Shown in pieces: positions 50,183-61,900 of a DNA stretch of 64,000 bases; within the stretch, counting starts at the first letter, position 1, and every line of letters begins with the position of its first letter. Origin of the DNA: Parietaria judaica (Eukaryota; Streptophyta; Magnoliopsida; Rosales; Urticaceae); NCBI GenBank assembly GCA_954871525.1, contig OX940860.1, forward strand, positions 25,886,001 to 25,950,000. Direction: 5' to 3'. The position numbers were made by a program, and so were the translations under genes. Below the pieces are notes generated by a model, which did not search any database, had not been told where the DNA came from, and saw nothing but the letters and a program-made list of their open reading frames with translations.

Positions 50183-50721
50183 TAGGGGTGAACAAACGGG
50201 TATTCGGTGCGGTTTTCTCAAAATAATGGATGGAATACCGCATTTCGGTATTTTTATTACAAAAACCGAATACCCTATTTAAAAAGATAAAAACCGCAGT
50301 TGCGGTAAAATTGGTATTTTAACCGCATTTACCACTTCGAGGAGTATGACAAAAATCGAATAAAATTATTAATGAATATATATTAACTACTCAAATAATG
50401 TAGTCATTAAGCTAGAAAATGATGTGAAAAGTAGACGTGAAACTAATAAACTCGGTAAGTATTATATAAGTAGAGGTTAATATATTTTGCAATATAAAAT
50501 ATAAAATTATTTACTAACTTTTGTCATGTGCGGTAGATTTGGTTTTCGGTTCGGTTTATTTTATAATAACCGAGTACCGCAACCGAATGGTATATCGGTT
50601 TTCGGTTTCTATTCGGTACATTAGGTTTTAACCGTTTAAATTCGGTATTCGGTATATACGATACCGGTATATCCGGTTTTCGGTTTAATATTCGGTTTAC
50701 GGTTTATTTTGTTCACCCCTA
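50183..50721. mobile_element. hAT-type MITE with perfect 8-bp TSD
   Basis: TIRs taggggtgaacaaa (left) and taggggtgaacaaaataa (right, read inward). Flanking atagggat occurs exactly at 50175-50182 and 50722-50729. The first bases inside (acgggtattcggtgcggttt) match the element at 1038, so they are one family. Interior of 539 bp, non-coding, rich in ttcggt/accgaa words. Confidence 0.92.
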
Positions 50722-50729
50722 ATAGGGAT

Positions 50730-51440
50730 ATTCTAACAGAAAATATTTAATCATACCACAGGACTTATAATACTATATCAATTGTATTTTACTAGTGATT
50801 ATTGTAACTAAATTTAAATCAAATGAATTATAAACTTCAAATTTTATTTTTGCCATTTTTGTAGTCGCTGTAAGTAAATAAATTCAACACAAAACAAAGC
50901 GCAAATGTGAATGAACTTTTCGTCACTTAAATGCACATGAGGCCCGTGTCGTCTCTACAAGTGCAATTTCCTGTAGTGAAAGTATAAGATGATTTGAAAC
51001 ATAATGTCATAATTTCTTTTATATTATTTGTGTTGTTATATTTAACGGTATAAATATTCTATGAATATATTCATTATTGAAAAAATAACAAAATTGGAAG
51101 AAAAAAAAAATGTTTTTGGGTAGTTTGAAGGTTTTTCATAAGTTTTTGGAAATCACAACACCAATAGTGATAACTTAAGAAGTACTTTTTTTTTTCCTAC
51201 CAACTTATCTATTAAAATGTGTGTAAACAAACTTAATTAAAATTGAGTACTTTTATCGCATTAAACGTGAATATAAATAACCAAAGTTCTTATGACATTA
51301 ACAAATAATAATAACTTATAGCGCTGACTTGTGTATAAAGAGAGAAAGGAGAATAATTATAACTATAAATGCCAACTTTTGGCGTCGTGTAATTTGCATA
51401 GTTAATAAATAGTGTACACTTAATTTAAAGTGTTTAAATT
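50730..51440. other. Spacer
   Basis: AT-rich, no feature recognised. Confidence 0.5.
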
Positions 51441-51780
51441 TAGTCCCCAAAATGTATACCAAAAACCCATCCGGGTTTTGTTTTTGTTTTTTTTTTTCAA
51501 AAACCCGGATACGGATATATCCGGGACCGGGAAAAAAAATTCCCGGATATATCCGGATCCGGGTTTTTTTTTTATATATTTTAATTAAATCTATTTTCTG
51601 GGCCGTTGATCTTGATGATCCAACAGCCCAGATCAAATTTTTTTTTTTTTTTTTAAAAAAACCCGGATATTTTGATATCCGGGTTGCGTAAAACCCGGAT
51701 ACGGATATATCCGTATCCGTTTTTTTTTTTTTTAAAAATTGGGTATCCGGGTTTAATCCGGTGGGGGATTTTGGGGACTA
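51441..51780. mobile_element. Small MITE with tagtccccaaaat ends
   Basis: Both ends read tagtccccaaaat inward (51441 and 51780). The interior holds repeated palindromes of cccggatatatccggg type and poly-T tracts, so the 340-bp element folds on itself. The flanks share gtgttta a few bases off the ends on the left, so the TSD is not clean. Superfamily uncertain; hAT is possible. Confidence 0.65.
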
Positions 51781-52289
51781 GTGTTTATATACTGTAATTT
51801 GTTATTCTAGACTTTTATTGAAAGAAAAAAAAAACTGAAATTTAATAAAGAATAATGGTACCGATTCTTTGCCCAAAAAAATTCTACCCACCTTAGAATA
51901 CAAATACCGAACACTCTTCACTTTGTAATTTGATCCCTATTTAATAAAACATTTAACTTCGCATTTTTTTTTCTTCGACTTTAGACTCGTTAATGAATAG
52001 GGTAAATGAACCAAATGCCCATTTGTAACTCAAGGTTTCGAAAAAATGCCCATTTTTATTTATGGTAATCCAAACAACCCATTAATTAAAATATGGACCA
52101 ATATATTCTTTTAATTAATTAATTAATTAATATTTAGCATTTAAATTATGTTTAAAATTAATTAATAATTCGAATTAAATAATAAAATAAACATATTTTT
52201 TTTCCTTAAATGTTGCTAAATAGAATAACTGATTAATCTTAATCATTCCTTAATTTTTTTAATTTTTTTTCTCCCTATTAATAAGTATG

Positions 52290-52695
52290 TTAACGAATAT
52301 TAAACGGTATATATAAACCAATATCAAATTGTAAATTTATTTACTAAAATTGTATATGTATATACTATATACCAATACTTAATGCGGGGAGTGCTTGTGC
52401 AAATCGTAAATATCAACACGAATTTAGTATATGTGTATACCAATATAAAACTGTAAATTTAATTACCAAAATTGTATATGTATATACCAATACTTAATAC
52501 GGGGACATTTTGTACAAATCGTAAATATCAATATGAATTTAGTATATGTATATACCATTATCAAACTGTAAATTTAATTACCAAAATTGTAAATGTATAT
52601 ACCAAATCTTAATACGGGGACTGCTTGTGTGAATCGTAAATATCAACATGAATTTGGTATATGTATATACCAATATCAAACTGTAAATATATTTA
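52290..52695. repeat. 115-bp tandem repeat (about three units)
   Basis: Copies of aatcgtaaatatcaacay lie at about 52402, 52517 and 52632. Each unit also has ttagtatatgtatatacca, atcaaactgtaaattta and cttaatacggggac. It sits between the left arm of the Pack-MULE and the captured gene fragment. Confidence 0.85.
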
Positions 52696-52705
52696 CGAAA
52701 TTTTA

Positions 52706-52969
52706 TTAACGTACGATGGAGCACTCGGCATTGACATCGCCATAGTCAGAGCGGGACATCATGGCGCCGGCTCCGGCGAGCTGGTCGGCGGTGCGGACAC
52801 CGTTGAGGAGCGCGAGCTGAAGCTTGTGAACGACATCCTTGACAGAGATCGGAGGTGGTTTTGGGTCGCGACTCTTGTCGGTTGTTGTCGTCCAACCTCC
52901 TCGGCCGCCGTGCCCACGGTCGTCGTGCCCACGGCCGCTGCGCTCTCCGCCCGATCCGGCGATGGTGGT

Positions 52970-52985
<16 letters not shown>
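52706..52985 (-). pseudogene. Captured 5' fragment of an RPAP2/RTR1-like CTD phosphatase gene
   Basis: On the minus strand, PISVKDVVHKLQLALLNGVR (about 52795-52855), followed by a QLAGAGAMMSRSDYGDVNAE-type sequence and CSIV, matches the N-terminus of plant RPAP2 homologues (RNA polymerase II CTD Ser5 phosphatase). There the same region precedes the zinc-binding Cys motif. Homology stops at about 52706, before any Cys motif, so no enzyme can be made. The upstream side is GC-rich and ends in a (CT)n leader (about 52973-53008). An ACCATCGCC sits where a start ACCATGGCC might be expected, so the start codon may be mutated. The GC content is far above the surroundings, as expected for captured coding DNA. 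Confidence 0.65.
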
Positions 52986-53011
<26 letters not shown>

Positions 53012-54099
53012 CCATATCAGTGAGAAGGAGGAAGGGTGAGAGAGAGACTTAAAATCAGATAAATATGAGAGGGAATAATTCCACCTTAATTTTAGGAAAA
53101 TCAAATTTCGAAATTAACCTAAATAATTAATAATTAATTAACGAAATTAAAAAAATATATAATTAATATCAAGGTTATAATGGTCCAAAATTTATTAAAA
53201 ATGGGCATAAATAAATTAATTGAAACCAAGGTTCGCATTTTCGTCGATTATCGTCGATAATCGACCTTTTCGGTAGTTACCGATAAGTTACCGGCTCTAA
53301 TACTTATCGTTTTATATACTTTTCGACGATTATCGAGCTTTTCGATAAAATCTTTTCCAACCGATTTTCGATAAAATGCGTGTAAAAAATAGGTACTTTT
53401 CGGTTGAATAAAAAAACAATTTAGGGAAAATATAAATACACTTTTCTCGCCGAATTTTGACCTTCTCGCCTCTTCTCGCCTCTTCTCGCCGCCTCATGCC
53501 CATTTCTTATACTTCTCGACGATTTTCGAGCTGGTAAGTCTTGGATTTTCGGCTAATCTTATGCTTTTCAATGGAAATCGTTTATGTGGCAAAAGTTTGG
53601 AAAGTTTGGTTTTAACATTTTTCCACCGATTTTCTCCTAATTTTTTCGAACTTTTGGGTATATTTAGGAGTTATAATCATAGATCTATATGTTTCTTGCA
53701 ATTTTTCTTTCATATTTACAAGTTTTACACGATTTTGGAGATGATTTAAATATGTTACAAAACAAAGAGTTAGTTGTTCATGAGTTAGGTTTGGAGATTG
53801 ATAAAGATTGGTACTTTTAGGATTTTGAGTTGTTTTTTTGCATTTTTATGAATATATTTTGTTGAAAACTTGTTTCCATGAGTTTATTTGTAATTACTTT
53901 GTTGGATTTAGGTGAAATATATCAAGATTACAATATGTTTTAGGTTTTTTAATGTAAAAATTATAGAGAATCATATTATTTTTAAGTTTTATAGCTATTT
54001 AATCAATTTTTTTTATGTATATAGCTGAATAATAAGTTATTGTAATAGTTTTTATGTACTTTGGTTAATTTTTAGGCAGATTGGAAGTTTAATTCGGAT

Positions 54100-54880
54100 T
54101 TCTTAATAATTATGGCAAAAGTATTAAAAGTTTACTTTGTGTGATTTGTGAAGTAATTTATTCATTTTTTGGGGTCTTTTCGTTTATTAAATACTTTTTG
54201 AAATATTAATATGATTTTTTGGTGTATTTTATTTGCCGATTTGAAGATATTTCCGAATTTGTTATAATTGCGGCAAAAGTGTTTGAAGTTTTTGTTTCGT
54301 TTATTTTAGGTAATGTACTCATATTTTTGGGTGTTTTCCTTTAGTAAATATTTTTTTAAATATTAATCTGATTTTTTGGTGGAATTTATTTGCAGATTTG
54401 AAGGTATTTCGGAATTTGTCGTAATTAAGGCAAAAGTGTTTGAAGTTTCTGTTTTTTTATTTGTTAGGTAATATACTCATATTTTTGGGTGTTTTCCTTT
54501 AGTAAATATTTTTTTAAGCATTAATATGATTTTTTGGTGGAATTTATTTGCAGATCTGAAGGTATTTCGGAATTTGTCGTAATTGAGGCAAAAGTGTTTG
54601 AAGTTTCTGTTTCATTTATTTGTTAGGTAATATACTCATATTTTTGGGTGTTTTCCTTTAGTAAATATTTTTTTTAAATATTAATCTGATTTTTTGGTGG
54701 AATTTATTTGCAGATTTGTAGGTATTTCGAAATTTGTCATAATTGCGGCAAAAGTGTTTGAAGTTTCTGTTTCGTTTATTCATTAGGTAATATACTCATA
54801 TTTTTGGGTGTTTTCCTTTAGTAAATATTTTTTTAAATATTAATCTGAATTTTTGGTGGAGTTTAATTTTTTTTTAGATA
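54100..54880 (+). repeat. 158-bp tandem repeat in the hAT leader
   Basis: Units carry ggcaaaagtgtttgaagttt at about 54114 (degenerate), 54272, 54429, 54587 and 54747, each followed by ggtaatatactcatattttt and gggtgttttcctttagtaaa. The period is 157-160 bp. Each unit contains ttatttgcag or tttag|gt-like splice-acceptor text, so the repeat has multiplied possible 3' splice sites before the transposase start. Confidence 0.85.
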
Positions 54881-54974
54881 AAAATTGTTATTTGCGGTAA
54901 AAGTACCTATTTTTGCGATTTGTCTTGTTGTTTTTAACTAGTCTCGTAATTCTTATTGTTGTTTAGGTTGAACT

Positions 54975-57900
54975 TTGAAGATGAGTAAAGACAACATTGC
55001 GAGGGAGCATTGTACTCCTTATATGGATCCGAGCAACAACTCGGGTTTCAAGTGCAACTATTGTGGGAAGGAGATCAGAGGTGGCGGGATCACCAGAATG
55101 AAACAACATTTGGCCGGCAACGATAAGAACAAAAATGTCGCGCCGTGTACCGAAGTCCCGAACGATGTGCGGAACCTCATCAGGGAGACTATGCAGAGTG
55201 CCCAAAAGAAGAAGCAGAAGAGGCACGATATGACAGTTAATATACGGGAAAATATTTACCAGAGCGTTGATGATTCTTCCGATGAAGGCGAGAGCCAGCC
55301 GGTGGACTATGAAAGAGAAGTAGCACGGCAAGTGAGAAAAAGCAGTAGGGAGGCAGCGACCAAACAATGGGAAGAAGACCAGAGCAGAGGCGGTGCAAGC
55401 AGCGCCGGTGCCGCCACCACCCCGGCGTTGTTCGATAGGCCTTCGAAAAAACAGAAAAGACTCGATTTAATGTTTTTACCGAAGACTATTTTGAAGGTGG
55501 GCAAGTCGATAGCCAAATACTTAATCCACAAAGGGGTTCCGTGGTGCCACGCAGACGATCTTATTTTCCGTAACATGTTGTTTTGCGTAGCCGAAGCAGG
55601 TAACCTAATTTATGAGTTTATTGTTATGATTGTTTGAATTTCCGATTACGTATTAAGTTAACTATTAATAATATTGCATTTTACGAGTGTAGGCGTTGGA
55701 TGCCCGTACCCCACGTCAAAGGACATAGCGGGAAAGTATCTGACTCTTGAGTACGATGAGTGGCAGAAGTACAAGCAGGATCAGATTCCTGTGTGGCGGA
55801 AATTTGGCGTGACGATCATGTCGGACGGTTGGACCGGACCGACGAATATGTCAATCCTGAACATCATGATCTTTTTGGCGGGGAGGACAGTGTTTATCAA
55901 GGCAATCAACGCAAAAATGCGCATTACTTGGGTAGGATATTTTCTGCAGTGATTGAGGAGATCGGCCCGCATAACGTCGTGCAAATTGTGACCGACAACG
56001 CCGCTGCTTACAAAAGAGCCGGTCAAGATTTGATGGAGAAGTACAATTTGTACTGGACACCGTGCGCTGCTCACTGCATCGACTTGATGTTTCACGACAT
56101 CGGAAAAAGGAAGAGCATCGATGAGACCGCGAAGGGGTGCAGACTCATCACGAAGTTTATCTACAACCACGGCCAGGTGCTCGATACCATGAGGAAGACA
56201 TGCAAGGGTGAGATCATCCGTCCGGGGGCGACAAGGTTTGCCACAAATTTTCTCTCCCTGACCAGCTTAAAGGGGAAGAAGGCCGGACTCAAGGCGATGT
56301 TTATATCCGATTGGTGGGATACCTCATCGTTCAAGGAGACGAGAGAAGGGAGAGCCGCGGCCACGTTGTGCTTGAGCGACTCTTTTTGGGCTTCGGTTGA
56401 CAATGCCTTGAGCGTGTTCGCCCCCTTGTACACAGCACTCCGGCTCGTCGACACCGAGGTGCATCCGACGATGGGTATGGTGTATCGCTTGTTCGAAATC
56501 ATCGTGGCGGACCTCCGTGCACTTCAAGGAAAAAATGGGCAATCAAAATTGTGGAGGCGAGATGGCATCGAAACTTGCAGCATCCACTGCATATTGCGGC
56601 CCACTTTTTAAACCCAAGAATCGCCTACGAGTGAGATATTGAGATGCCAGAAAACGCCATCCGAGATGTCACCAGGGTCTACGACCGTTTGTTTCCTCAT
56701 GACGACGTGACACATCTGGCCGTTGAGGTAAGATCTTACTTTAATTTCGTAATTTTACTTCTTGTGATTAAATAAAATGTAACTTACTTTCTTTTATTGT
56801 AGTGCGTGCGGTTTCGTGACGCTGTAGGTCCGTTGCGCGAGCGGTCATGCGTGGCAGCACGGAAGACTCTTGCACCCGGTAAGTTTTACACATCAACATG
56901 CTAAGTTTTACACATGCTAAGTTTTAATTTTTTGACTTATTTACAGCTGAGTGGTGGAGCATATTCGGGAGTCCGTGCCCCACATTGCAGAGGCTAGCAA
57001 TGCGGATTTTGTCGCAGACCGCGTCTGCCTCAGCGTGTGAGAGGAACTGGAGCACGTTTGCCCTGATCCACACCAAGCTCCGCAATCGTCTGGCGTACGC
57101 GACACTTGAGAAGCTAGTGTTTTGCAACTACAACCAGAAGCTAGCGCTGCGAGACTTGAGGGCGCAGTACGACCAGGTCGACAAAGCCGATCCGTATGAG
57201 TACCTCACGAAGTCTTTGGCTATGGCCTCTGCAGGTGTTGACTTCGAGGACGCAATTGTAGAGTGGATCCGACCAGTCCACCTCGATGACGAAGATGGCA
57301 ACCCAGACCCAGAGATCGCCGAGGAGGCTCGATTATACGGAGTTGTGATCAGCCGAGTCCTTGGTAAGCAAAGACTCGGTCCTACCCCCGACCCCCCGGG
57401 GGTTCATGGAGGAGTTGACTGCGGCTCAACCGCTCCTGGGCCTAGTTCCAGTCAACATCATACTCATACGACTGGTACTCACCGTAGTTCCCCTCCCCAT
57501 AGCCCTTCGCATAGTGGCTGAGGTGGGGGAGGAGATGCCACCCAGTGAGGATGGGGTGGTGGCCAGAGAGGTTGGGGAGGTGACACCCAGGGAGGATGGG
57601 GTGGCGGGCAGAGAGGTACAGGTGATTACTATTCTTCTTCAAATGTATCGTTTAGTTTAATTTTGTTGATTACATGTATATATGAATGTCAATTAATATG
57701 TTTACAAAACAGGTGACCTGAACTACGACCCTGCCAACATGGGCTACATTCCCGACCGACAGTACGGCGACCAGCAGTCTCCTCAACAACAAGACGACGC
57801 ATCTTCTGCTGTTGGATTCTACTTTGAAAGTAACTATCACTCTCAGAGCGAGAACCCCGTCGACTCAATGTCTGAGTACTTAGAGACGATGTCGCTGGGA

Positions 57901-58143
57901 ACTTCGGTGAGCACTCAGTTTGCAACTCCGCACCCTGTGTTCGAGAACGGTGTCTGGGCGCATCCGTTGTATCCAAATCGTGGCATCTTTACGGAGCAAC
58001 ACGTATATGATTACCACGTGAGTTACTTCCGTACGCATTTCGAACCACATGGCTTGTTTTGGAACACATATCTGAACATGCATCTAGAAGCAAGTGGTGC
58101 CACCGGTGTTCTGGAAGCCCACATGAGATCGTCGTTTTTCTGA
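54975..58143 (+). pseudogene. hAT transposase gene with frameshifts and a stop
   Basis: Exon 1 (from ATG 54975 or 54981, to 55599) encodes a BED-type zinc finger, FKCNYCGKEIRGGGITRMKQ and HLAG. Exon 2 (from 55693) carries the DUF659 region (WRKFGVTIMSDGWTGPTNMS) and the catalytic-core text VVQIVTDNAAAYKRAG and WTPCAAHCIDLMFHDIG. The C-terminal dimerisation domain (ACERNWSTFALIHTKLRNRL) lies at about 57040-57100. Further exons reach the stop at 58143. Lesions: a frame change in the A run near 55912-55918, another near 56540-56550, and an in-frame TGA near 56631-56633 after LNPRIAYE. These make the copy a pseudogene. Several exon limits (after 56738) are approximate. Confidence 0.85.
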
Positions 58144-58600
58144 GGTCGGAGAAGTCGGTTTGAGTATTATCTATCTATTATCTATCTATTATGTGTTTGA
58201 GTTTTAGACTATGTGTTTGATAGTTTAGACTTTAGACATGTATGAGACTATGTTTTATTAGTGTTTTAGATTTGAGACTAGTGATGGAATTATATGTGTG
58301 TATGACTTTATTTATATATGTTTTGTGGTATGATATTATAAAAATATTTTGTAAGTTTTCCGTCGAAAAGTATCGAAAAGTGTCGATAATCCGTCGATAA
58401 TCTTCGAAAAGTATCGGTAAGCGGTAAGCTACAGTATTATAAGTTTTCCGTCGGTTAATCGGTAAGCTATCGATTAATCCGTCGAAAACGGTAACCGATT
58501 TATCGACAATCTCGGTAAGTTGAACCTTGATTGAAACTATGGGTATTTCTCTTAAACCTTGAATGAATTTTGGGCATTTCATGGGTTTTTCTTAATGAAT

Positions 58601-58922
58601 ATCAAGTCAAATTTTTAATTTAGAACTTTTTTGAAAAATAATAATAAAAGAACTACGTAAGGGCAAAAATACAAAGTTAGAAGGTGCGATATTGGTCGTA
58701 AATGTGAGGGCCACAGAATAAAAATACAAAGTTGAAGGAAGTCTAAAATATTTGTCGTTAGCTAAAAGTATCTTCCATAAAATGAGCCAAAAGGGTAATT
58801 CTGTCTCAACTGTGACTGCAAAATTGGTGATTTCAGTACAATGTAATAAGAATCTCGAATTTGATATTCTAATAGAAAGTAGATATCAAATAATCACAGG
58901 AAATTTAAGTACCAAATCTATC
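58601..58922 (-). other. 3' flank of the LAS1-like gene
   Basis: AT-rich stretch between the Pack-MULE TSD and the LAS1 stop codon. It should contain the LAS1 3'UTR. No other feature. Confidence 0.5.
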
Positions 58923-61900
58923 TTACCATTTAGAAGCTGAGACTGCCAGTAACCTAATTGCAGACTTGATCTCAATCAGATCTTTTTCTCCAACATTCCT
59001 CCAAACCCCGCCAATCATCAGCTGACCGTCCACACCGATAAATGAAGAGCTATCAGCCGATGCCCCTCTCATCTTCTTGACAGGAAAATCATCTAACGAC
59101 AGAGCATCGTTAGCCTGTGGAGCCTTGATTGTGACGCCATGGAGATTCGATTCTTGAGGTTTTAGTGTATCGGGCATCTTGTCAAGAACGGGGACACAGC
59201 TGGATGATCCGATAGAGTTCGGTAACATTCCGATTGGGCAAGGATTCCACATTTTTGCAACTACCCATCTTTTCGATTCACCAAAACTCGCGTCTTTCAC
59301 ACACATTTCTGTTTTTCGCTTCATTCGAAGGTGTTTGATTGATTCAAGCTTCTTAGCAGCTTGGGAAATGGAATCGTCTTTCCAAGAAGGACTCTTCGAA
59401 TCGATGAACGAGGAATCGGTTTGGTTGATATTCCAATTTGAGGAAACTAAGGAAGAGAGCTTATCAAGCTTCTTCGTTAGGTCGCCACCTCCAATCAGCT
59501 GAGCAATATGGAAAGCGGAGCTCATGAGAAGCTTGTTGCCCGGAGCTGACAATGTCAGACACCTGTGAAGCATTTGCATCAATTCTGATTTTGAGACGCT
59601 TGATTTTATTGACGAAGATTCTTTCTTGGCTGCAGAATCTTTGTGGTTACGAGTATTTAGTTCCTTGAGATTTCCGATCAGCCATGTGAACAGAGATGAG
59701 AGGTGATCAACTCGTTGAAAAGTTGGGTCACTGTAAGCAGATTCAAGATGCCGTGTTCCTGAAATTTGCAGATAATCAAAGATTAATTATCTATGGAAGG
59801 CAGTAAGCACAACCGTATAAACGCTTTGGGCATAGCAGAAGTGATGACGAAGTTCGATAATTTAATTTTCTAAGGTGGTCTTAAGCAGAACCAAAACCAG
59901 ATAAAAGTATAATTCAATCAAGATTATACTATACTCAATTCTGATTTCATCACGAAAAAAGGGTTGTTAAACATTACTCGAGTGACCAGAAAAATTATTA
60001 TCAAATTACAGACCTCAGACCATGAAGACAATCACGAGTCAATTAATACTGAAAGACTAAAACGGATGCACATTAATTTACACGCGCTAATGGGGTTTCA
60101 AGCAAGTATAAATATGGATAAAGTAATTTAAAGTAACAAAGAGTGGTTTCTACCTGTTCCAAACTTCTTATTTTCCTGGATCTCAATAATATCGAGAACT
60201 GACTTTAGCAGGGAAACGAGTAATTCTGGCTCCTTATGTGCTAACTTTCTTACGACAACTTTCCAGTCTTCTAATAAAGCTTCCGTGCTTGAGATAATTT
60301 CAGATTCCGTTGATGGTTCCATAAGGTTTGAGGAAGTCAACGCCTTTAGCAAGAAAGTCAACAACACCGATACAACTTCTGTGGAGCAGGAAGAGTACAA
60401 TGCGACAAGATTCTTTAAAATCTTGGTGATCTGTTTCTTGTTACCTGAAGCCGTAAATTAGATGCATAAATAAACATTTGTTATGGCATGTGAAAATGAT
60501 TAATTTCTTACCAAAATCAAATAAAAAATATCCTAAAATCGAGTTTATCATAAAAAAAAATATATATACTTGTGTTACAACCAAGTCAGTACTTCTGCAA
60601 AGAAAAATAAAACGTATATTGAGGAAGATTGATGCGAAAATAAAAAAACTCAGATTTAGTATTCATATCCACTATATATGAATAATAACACTAGTATCAC
60701 AACTCGATGAAAAATTGACAAGATCATAAAAACAAGAAAGAAAGAAAAAAAAATGGTTCGCTTACGTTTTCCATTGGAGGACGGGGAGGAAGATTGAGAA
60801 GTTTCCTTATCCCGTAATTCTGAGGCTAATTCTTGAAGTTTACTCTCTATTCTTTTCCTTTTCTTTGTGGAACTCTCTCCTTGAAGTGGAATGGCCTTCT
60901 TCTGAGGCTCCCAATAGTAAGAAATCAACCATTCAAGTGCCTGAAACATCAATTGCAGCACACAACACAATTTAAGTTTGATCACTTAGTTTTTTGTTTT
61001 TATATTTATAAAAATTATCTATATAACAGCGTCTGTAAAGAAAACCTAGCTTATTCTACAATAAAAATGGAGAAGTCTCGTTATAAAACCACATCCTTGC
61101 ACATAGACATAAGTTGAGCGAAGCAGTGTAATATTACATTATTGATAAAGATCTTAACTATATAGACGAAAAAATGTTACAGACGCTGAAACTTAAATAC
61201 CTTAGCTGAGGCGTCACGGACGACTTGGGGACCCGGAAGCTCGCGATGAGACCCCTCTACAAACATGAAAATTTCAAATTTTCTATAAAAAACAGAGCGA
61301 CATCAGCTTTTCCAACACTTCACCATCTTTCATACTAATAATTCTCGATAAATTTCAGGGTTTTTCAAAGTATCGAGCAACATGAGGAAGGTAATTTCAT
61401 TGTTTCAAATTGAATTTTCATCAAGCAGAATTAGTCTACTAAATAAATGGAAGTGACCAAAAAAAAAAAAAAAACCGTACCAAACTTTTTAAAAAAGACA
61501 CTACAAAATCAGCAACCAATGAGAGGAATTAATAGATTTTTTAACACTACCATCTTCTACCCTAATAATTCTTGAAAAAGTTAAGTTTTCCAAAGTACAA
61601 AATACTGAGAATTAGTGTAGCTGTTTGAAATCTAATTGCCATCAAGCCAAATTAGTCCACCAACTAAATGGTTATTGAATTTAAAACCGGAATCTCTTAC
61701 CGTGACGAATATCAATCAACATTCGTGGCATCCCGATTGCATCAGCCGCCACAGCAATCGAAACCTCTTTCTGCTTACGCGTCTTCTCAATAACGCCATT
61801 CACGAGCCTTCAAAACCGAACAATCCATCCAATTAGATGCAGATTAGTTACTAACTTCATTGATTTAGTAATTTCACTATAATATGTAACAGCAACTACC

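Larger units (their letters stand above)
53227..58529 (+). mobile_element. hAT transposon, 5.3 kb, nested in the Pack-MULE
   Basis: TIRs begin caaggttc on both sides (53227 and 58529 inward). The 8-bp TSD attgaaac is exact (53219-53226 and 58530-58537). Subterminal regions on both sides are crowded with cgataatcg, ttaccgataag and gtcgaaaa words (53245-53400 and 58360-58515), which look like transposase-binding repeats. A spliced transposase gene follows a long AT-rich leader containing a 158-bp tandem repeat. The coding region is disrupted, so the copy is probably non-autonomous now. Confidence 0.92.
51999..58591. mobile_element. Pack-MULE-like element carrying a host gene fragment, split by a nested hAT
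   Basis: The 9-mer ttaatgaat is repeated exactly at 51990-51998 and 58592-58600. The left arm (gaaccaaatgcccatttg, actcaaggttt, aatgcccatttttattta, atatggacca) has its inverse on the right, split in two by the hAT: 58538-58591 (aaaccttgaatgaa, gggcatttcatggg) and about 53176-53226 (atggtccaaaat, aaaaatgggcataaata). Removing the hAT leaves about 1.28 kb. That contains a 115-bp tandem repeat and a GC-rich fragment of an RPAP2-like gene, hence Pack-MULE. It encodes no transposase of its own. Confidence 0.8.
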
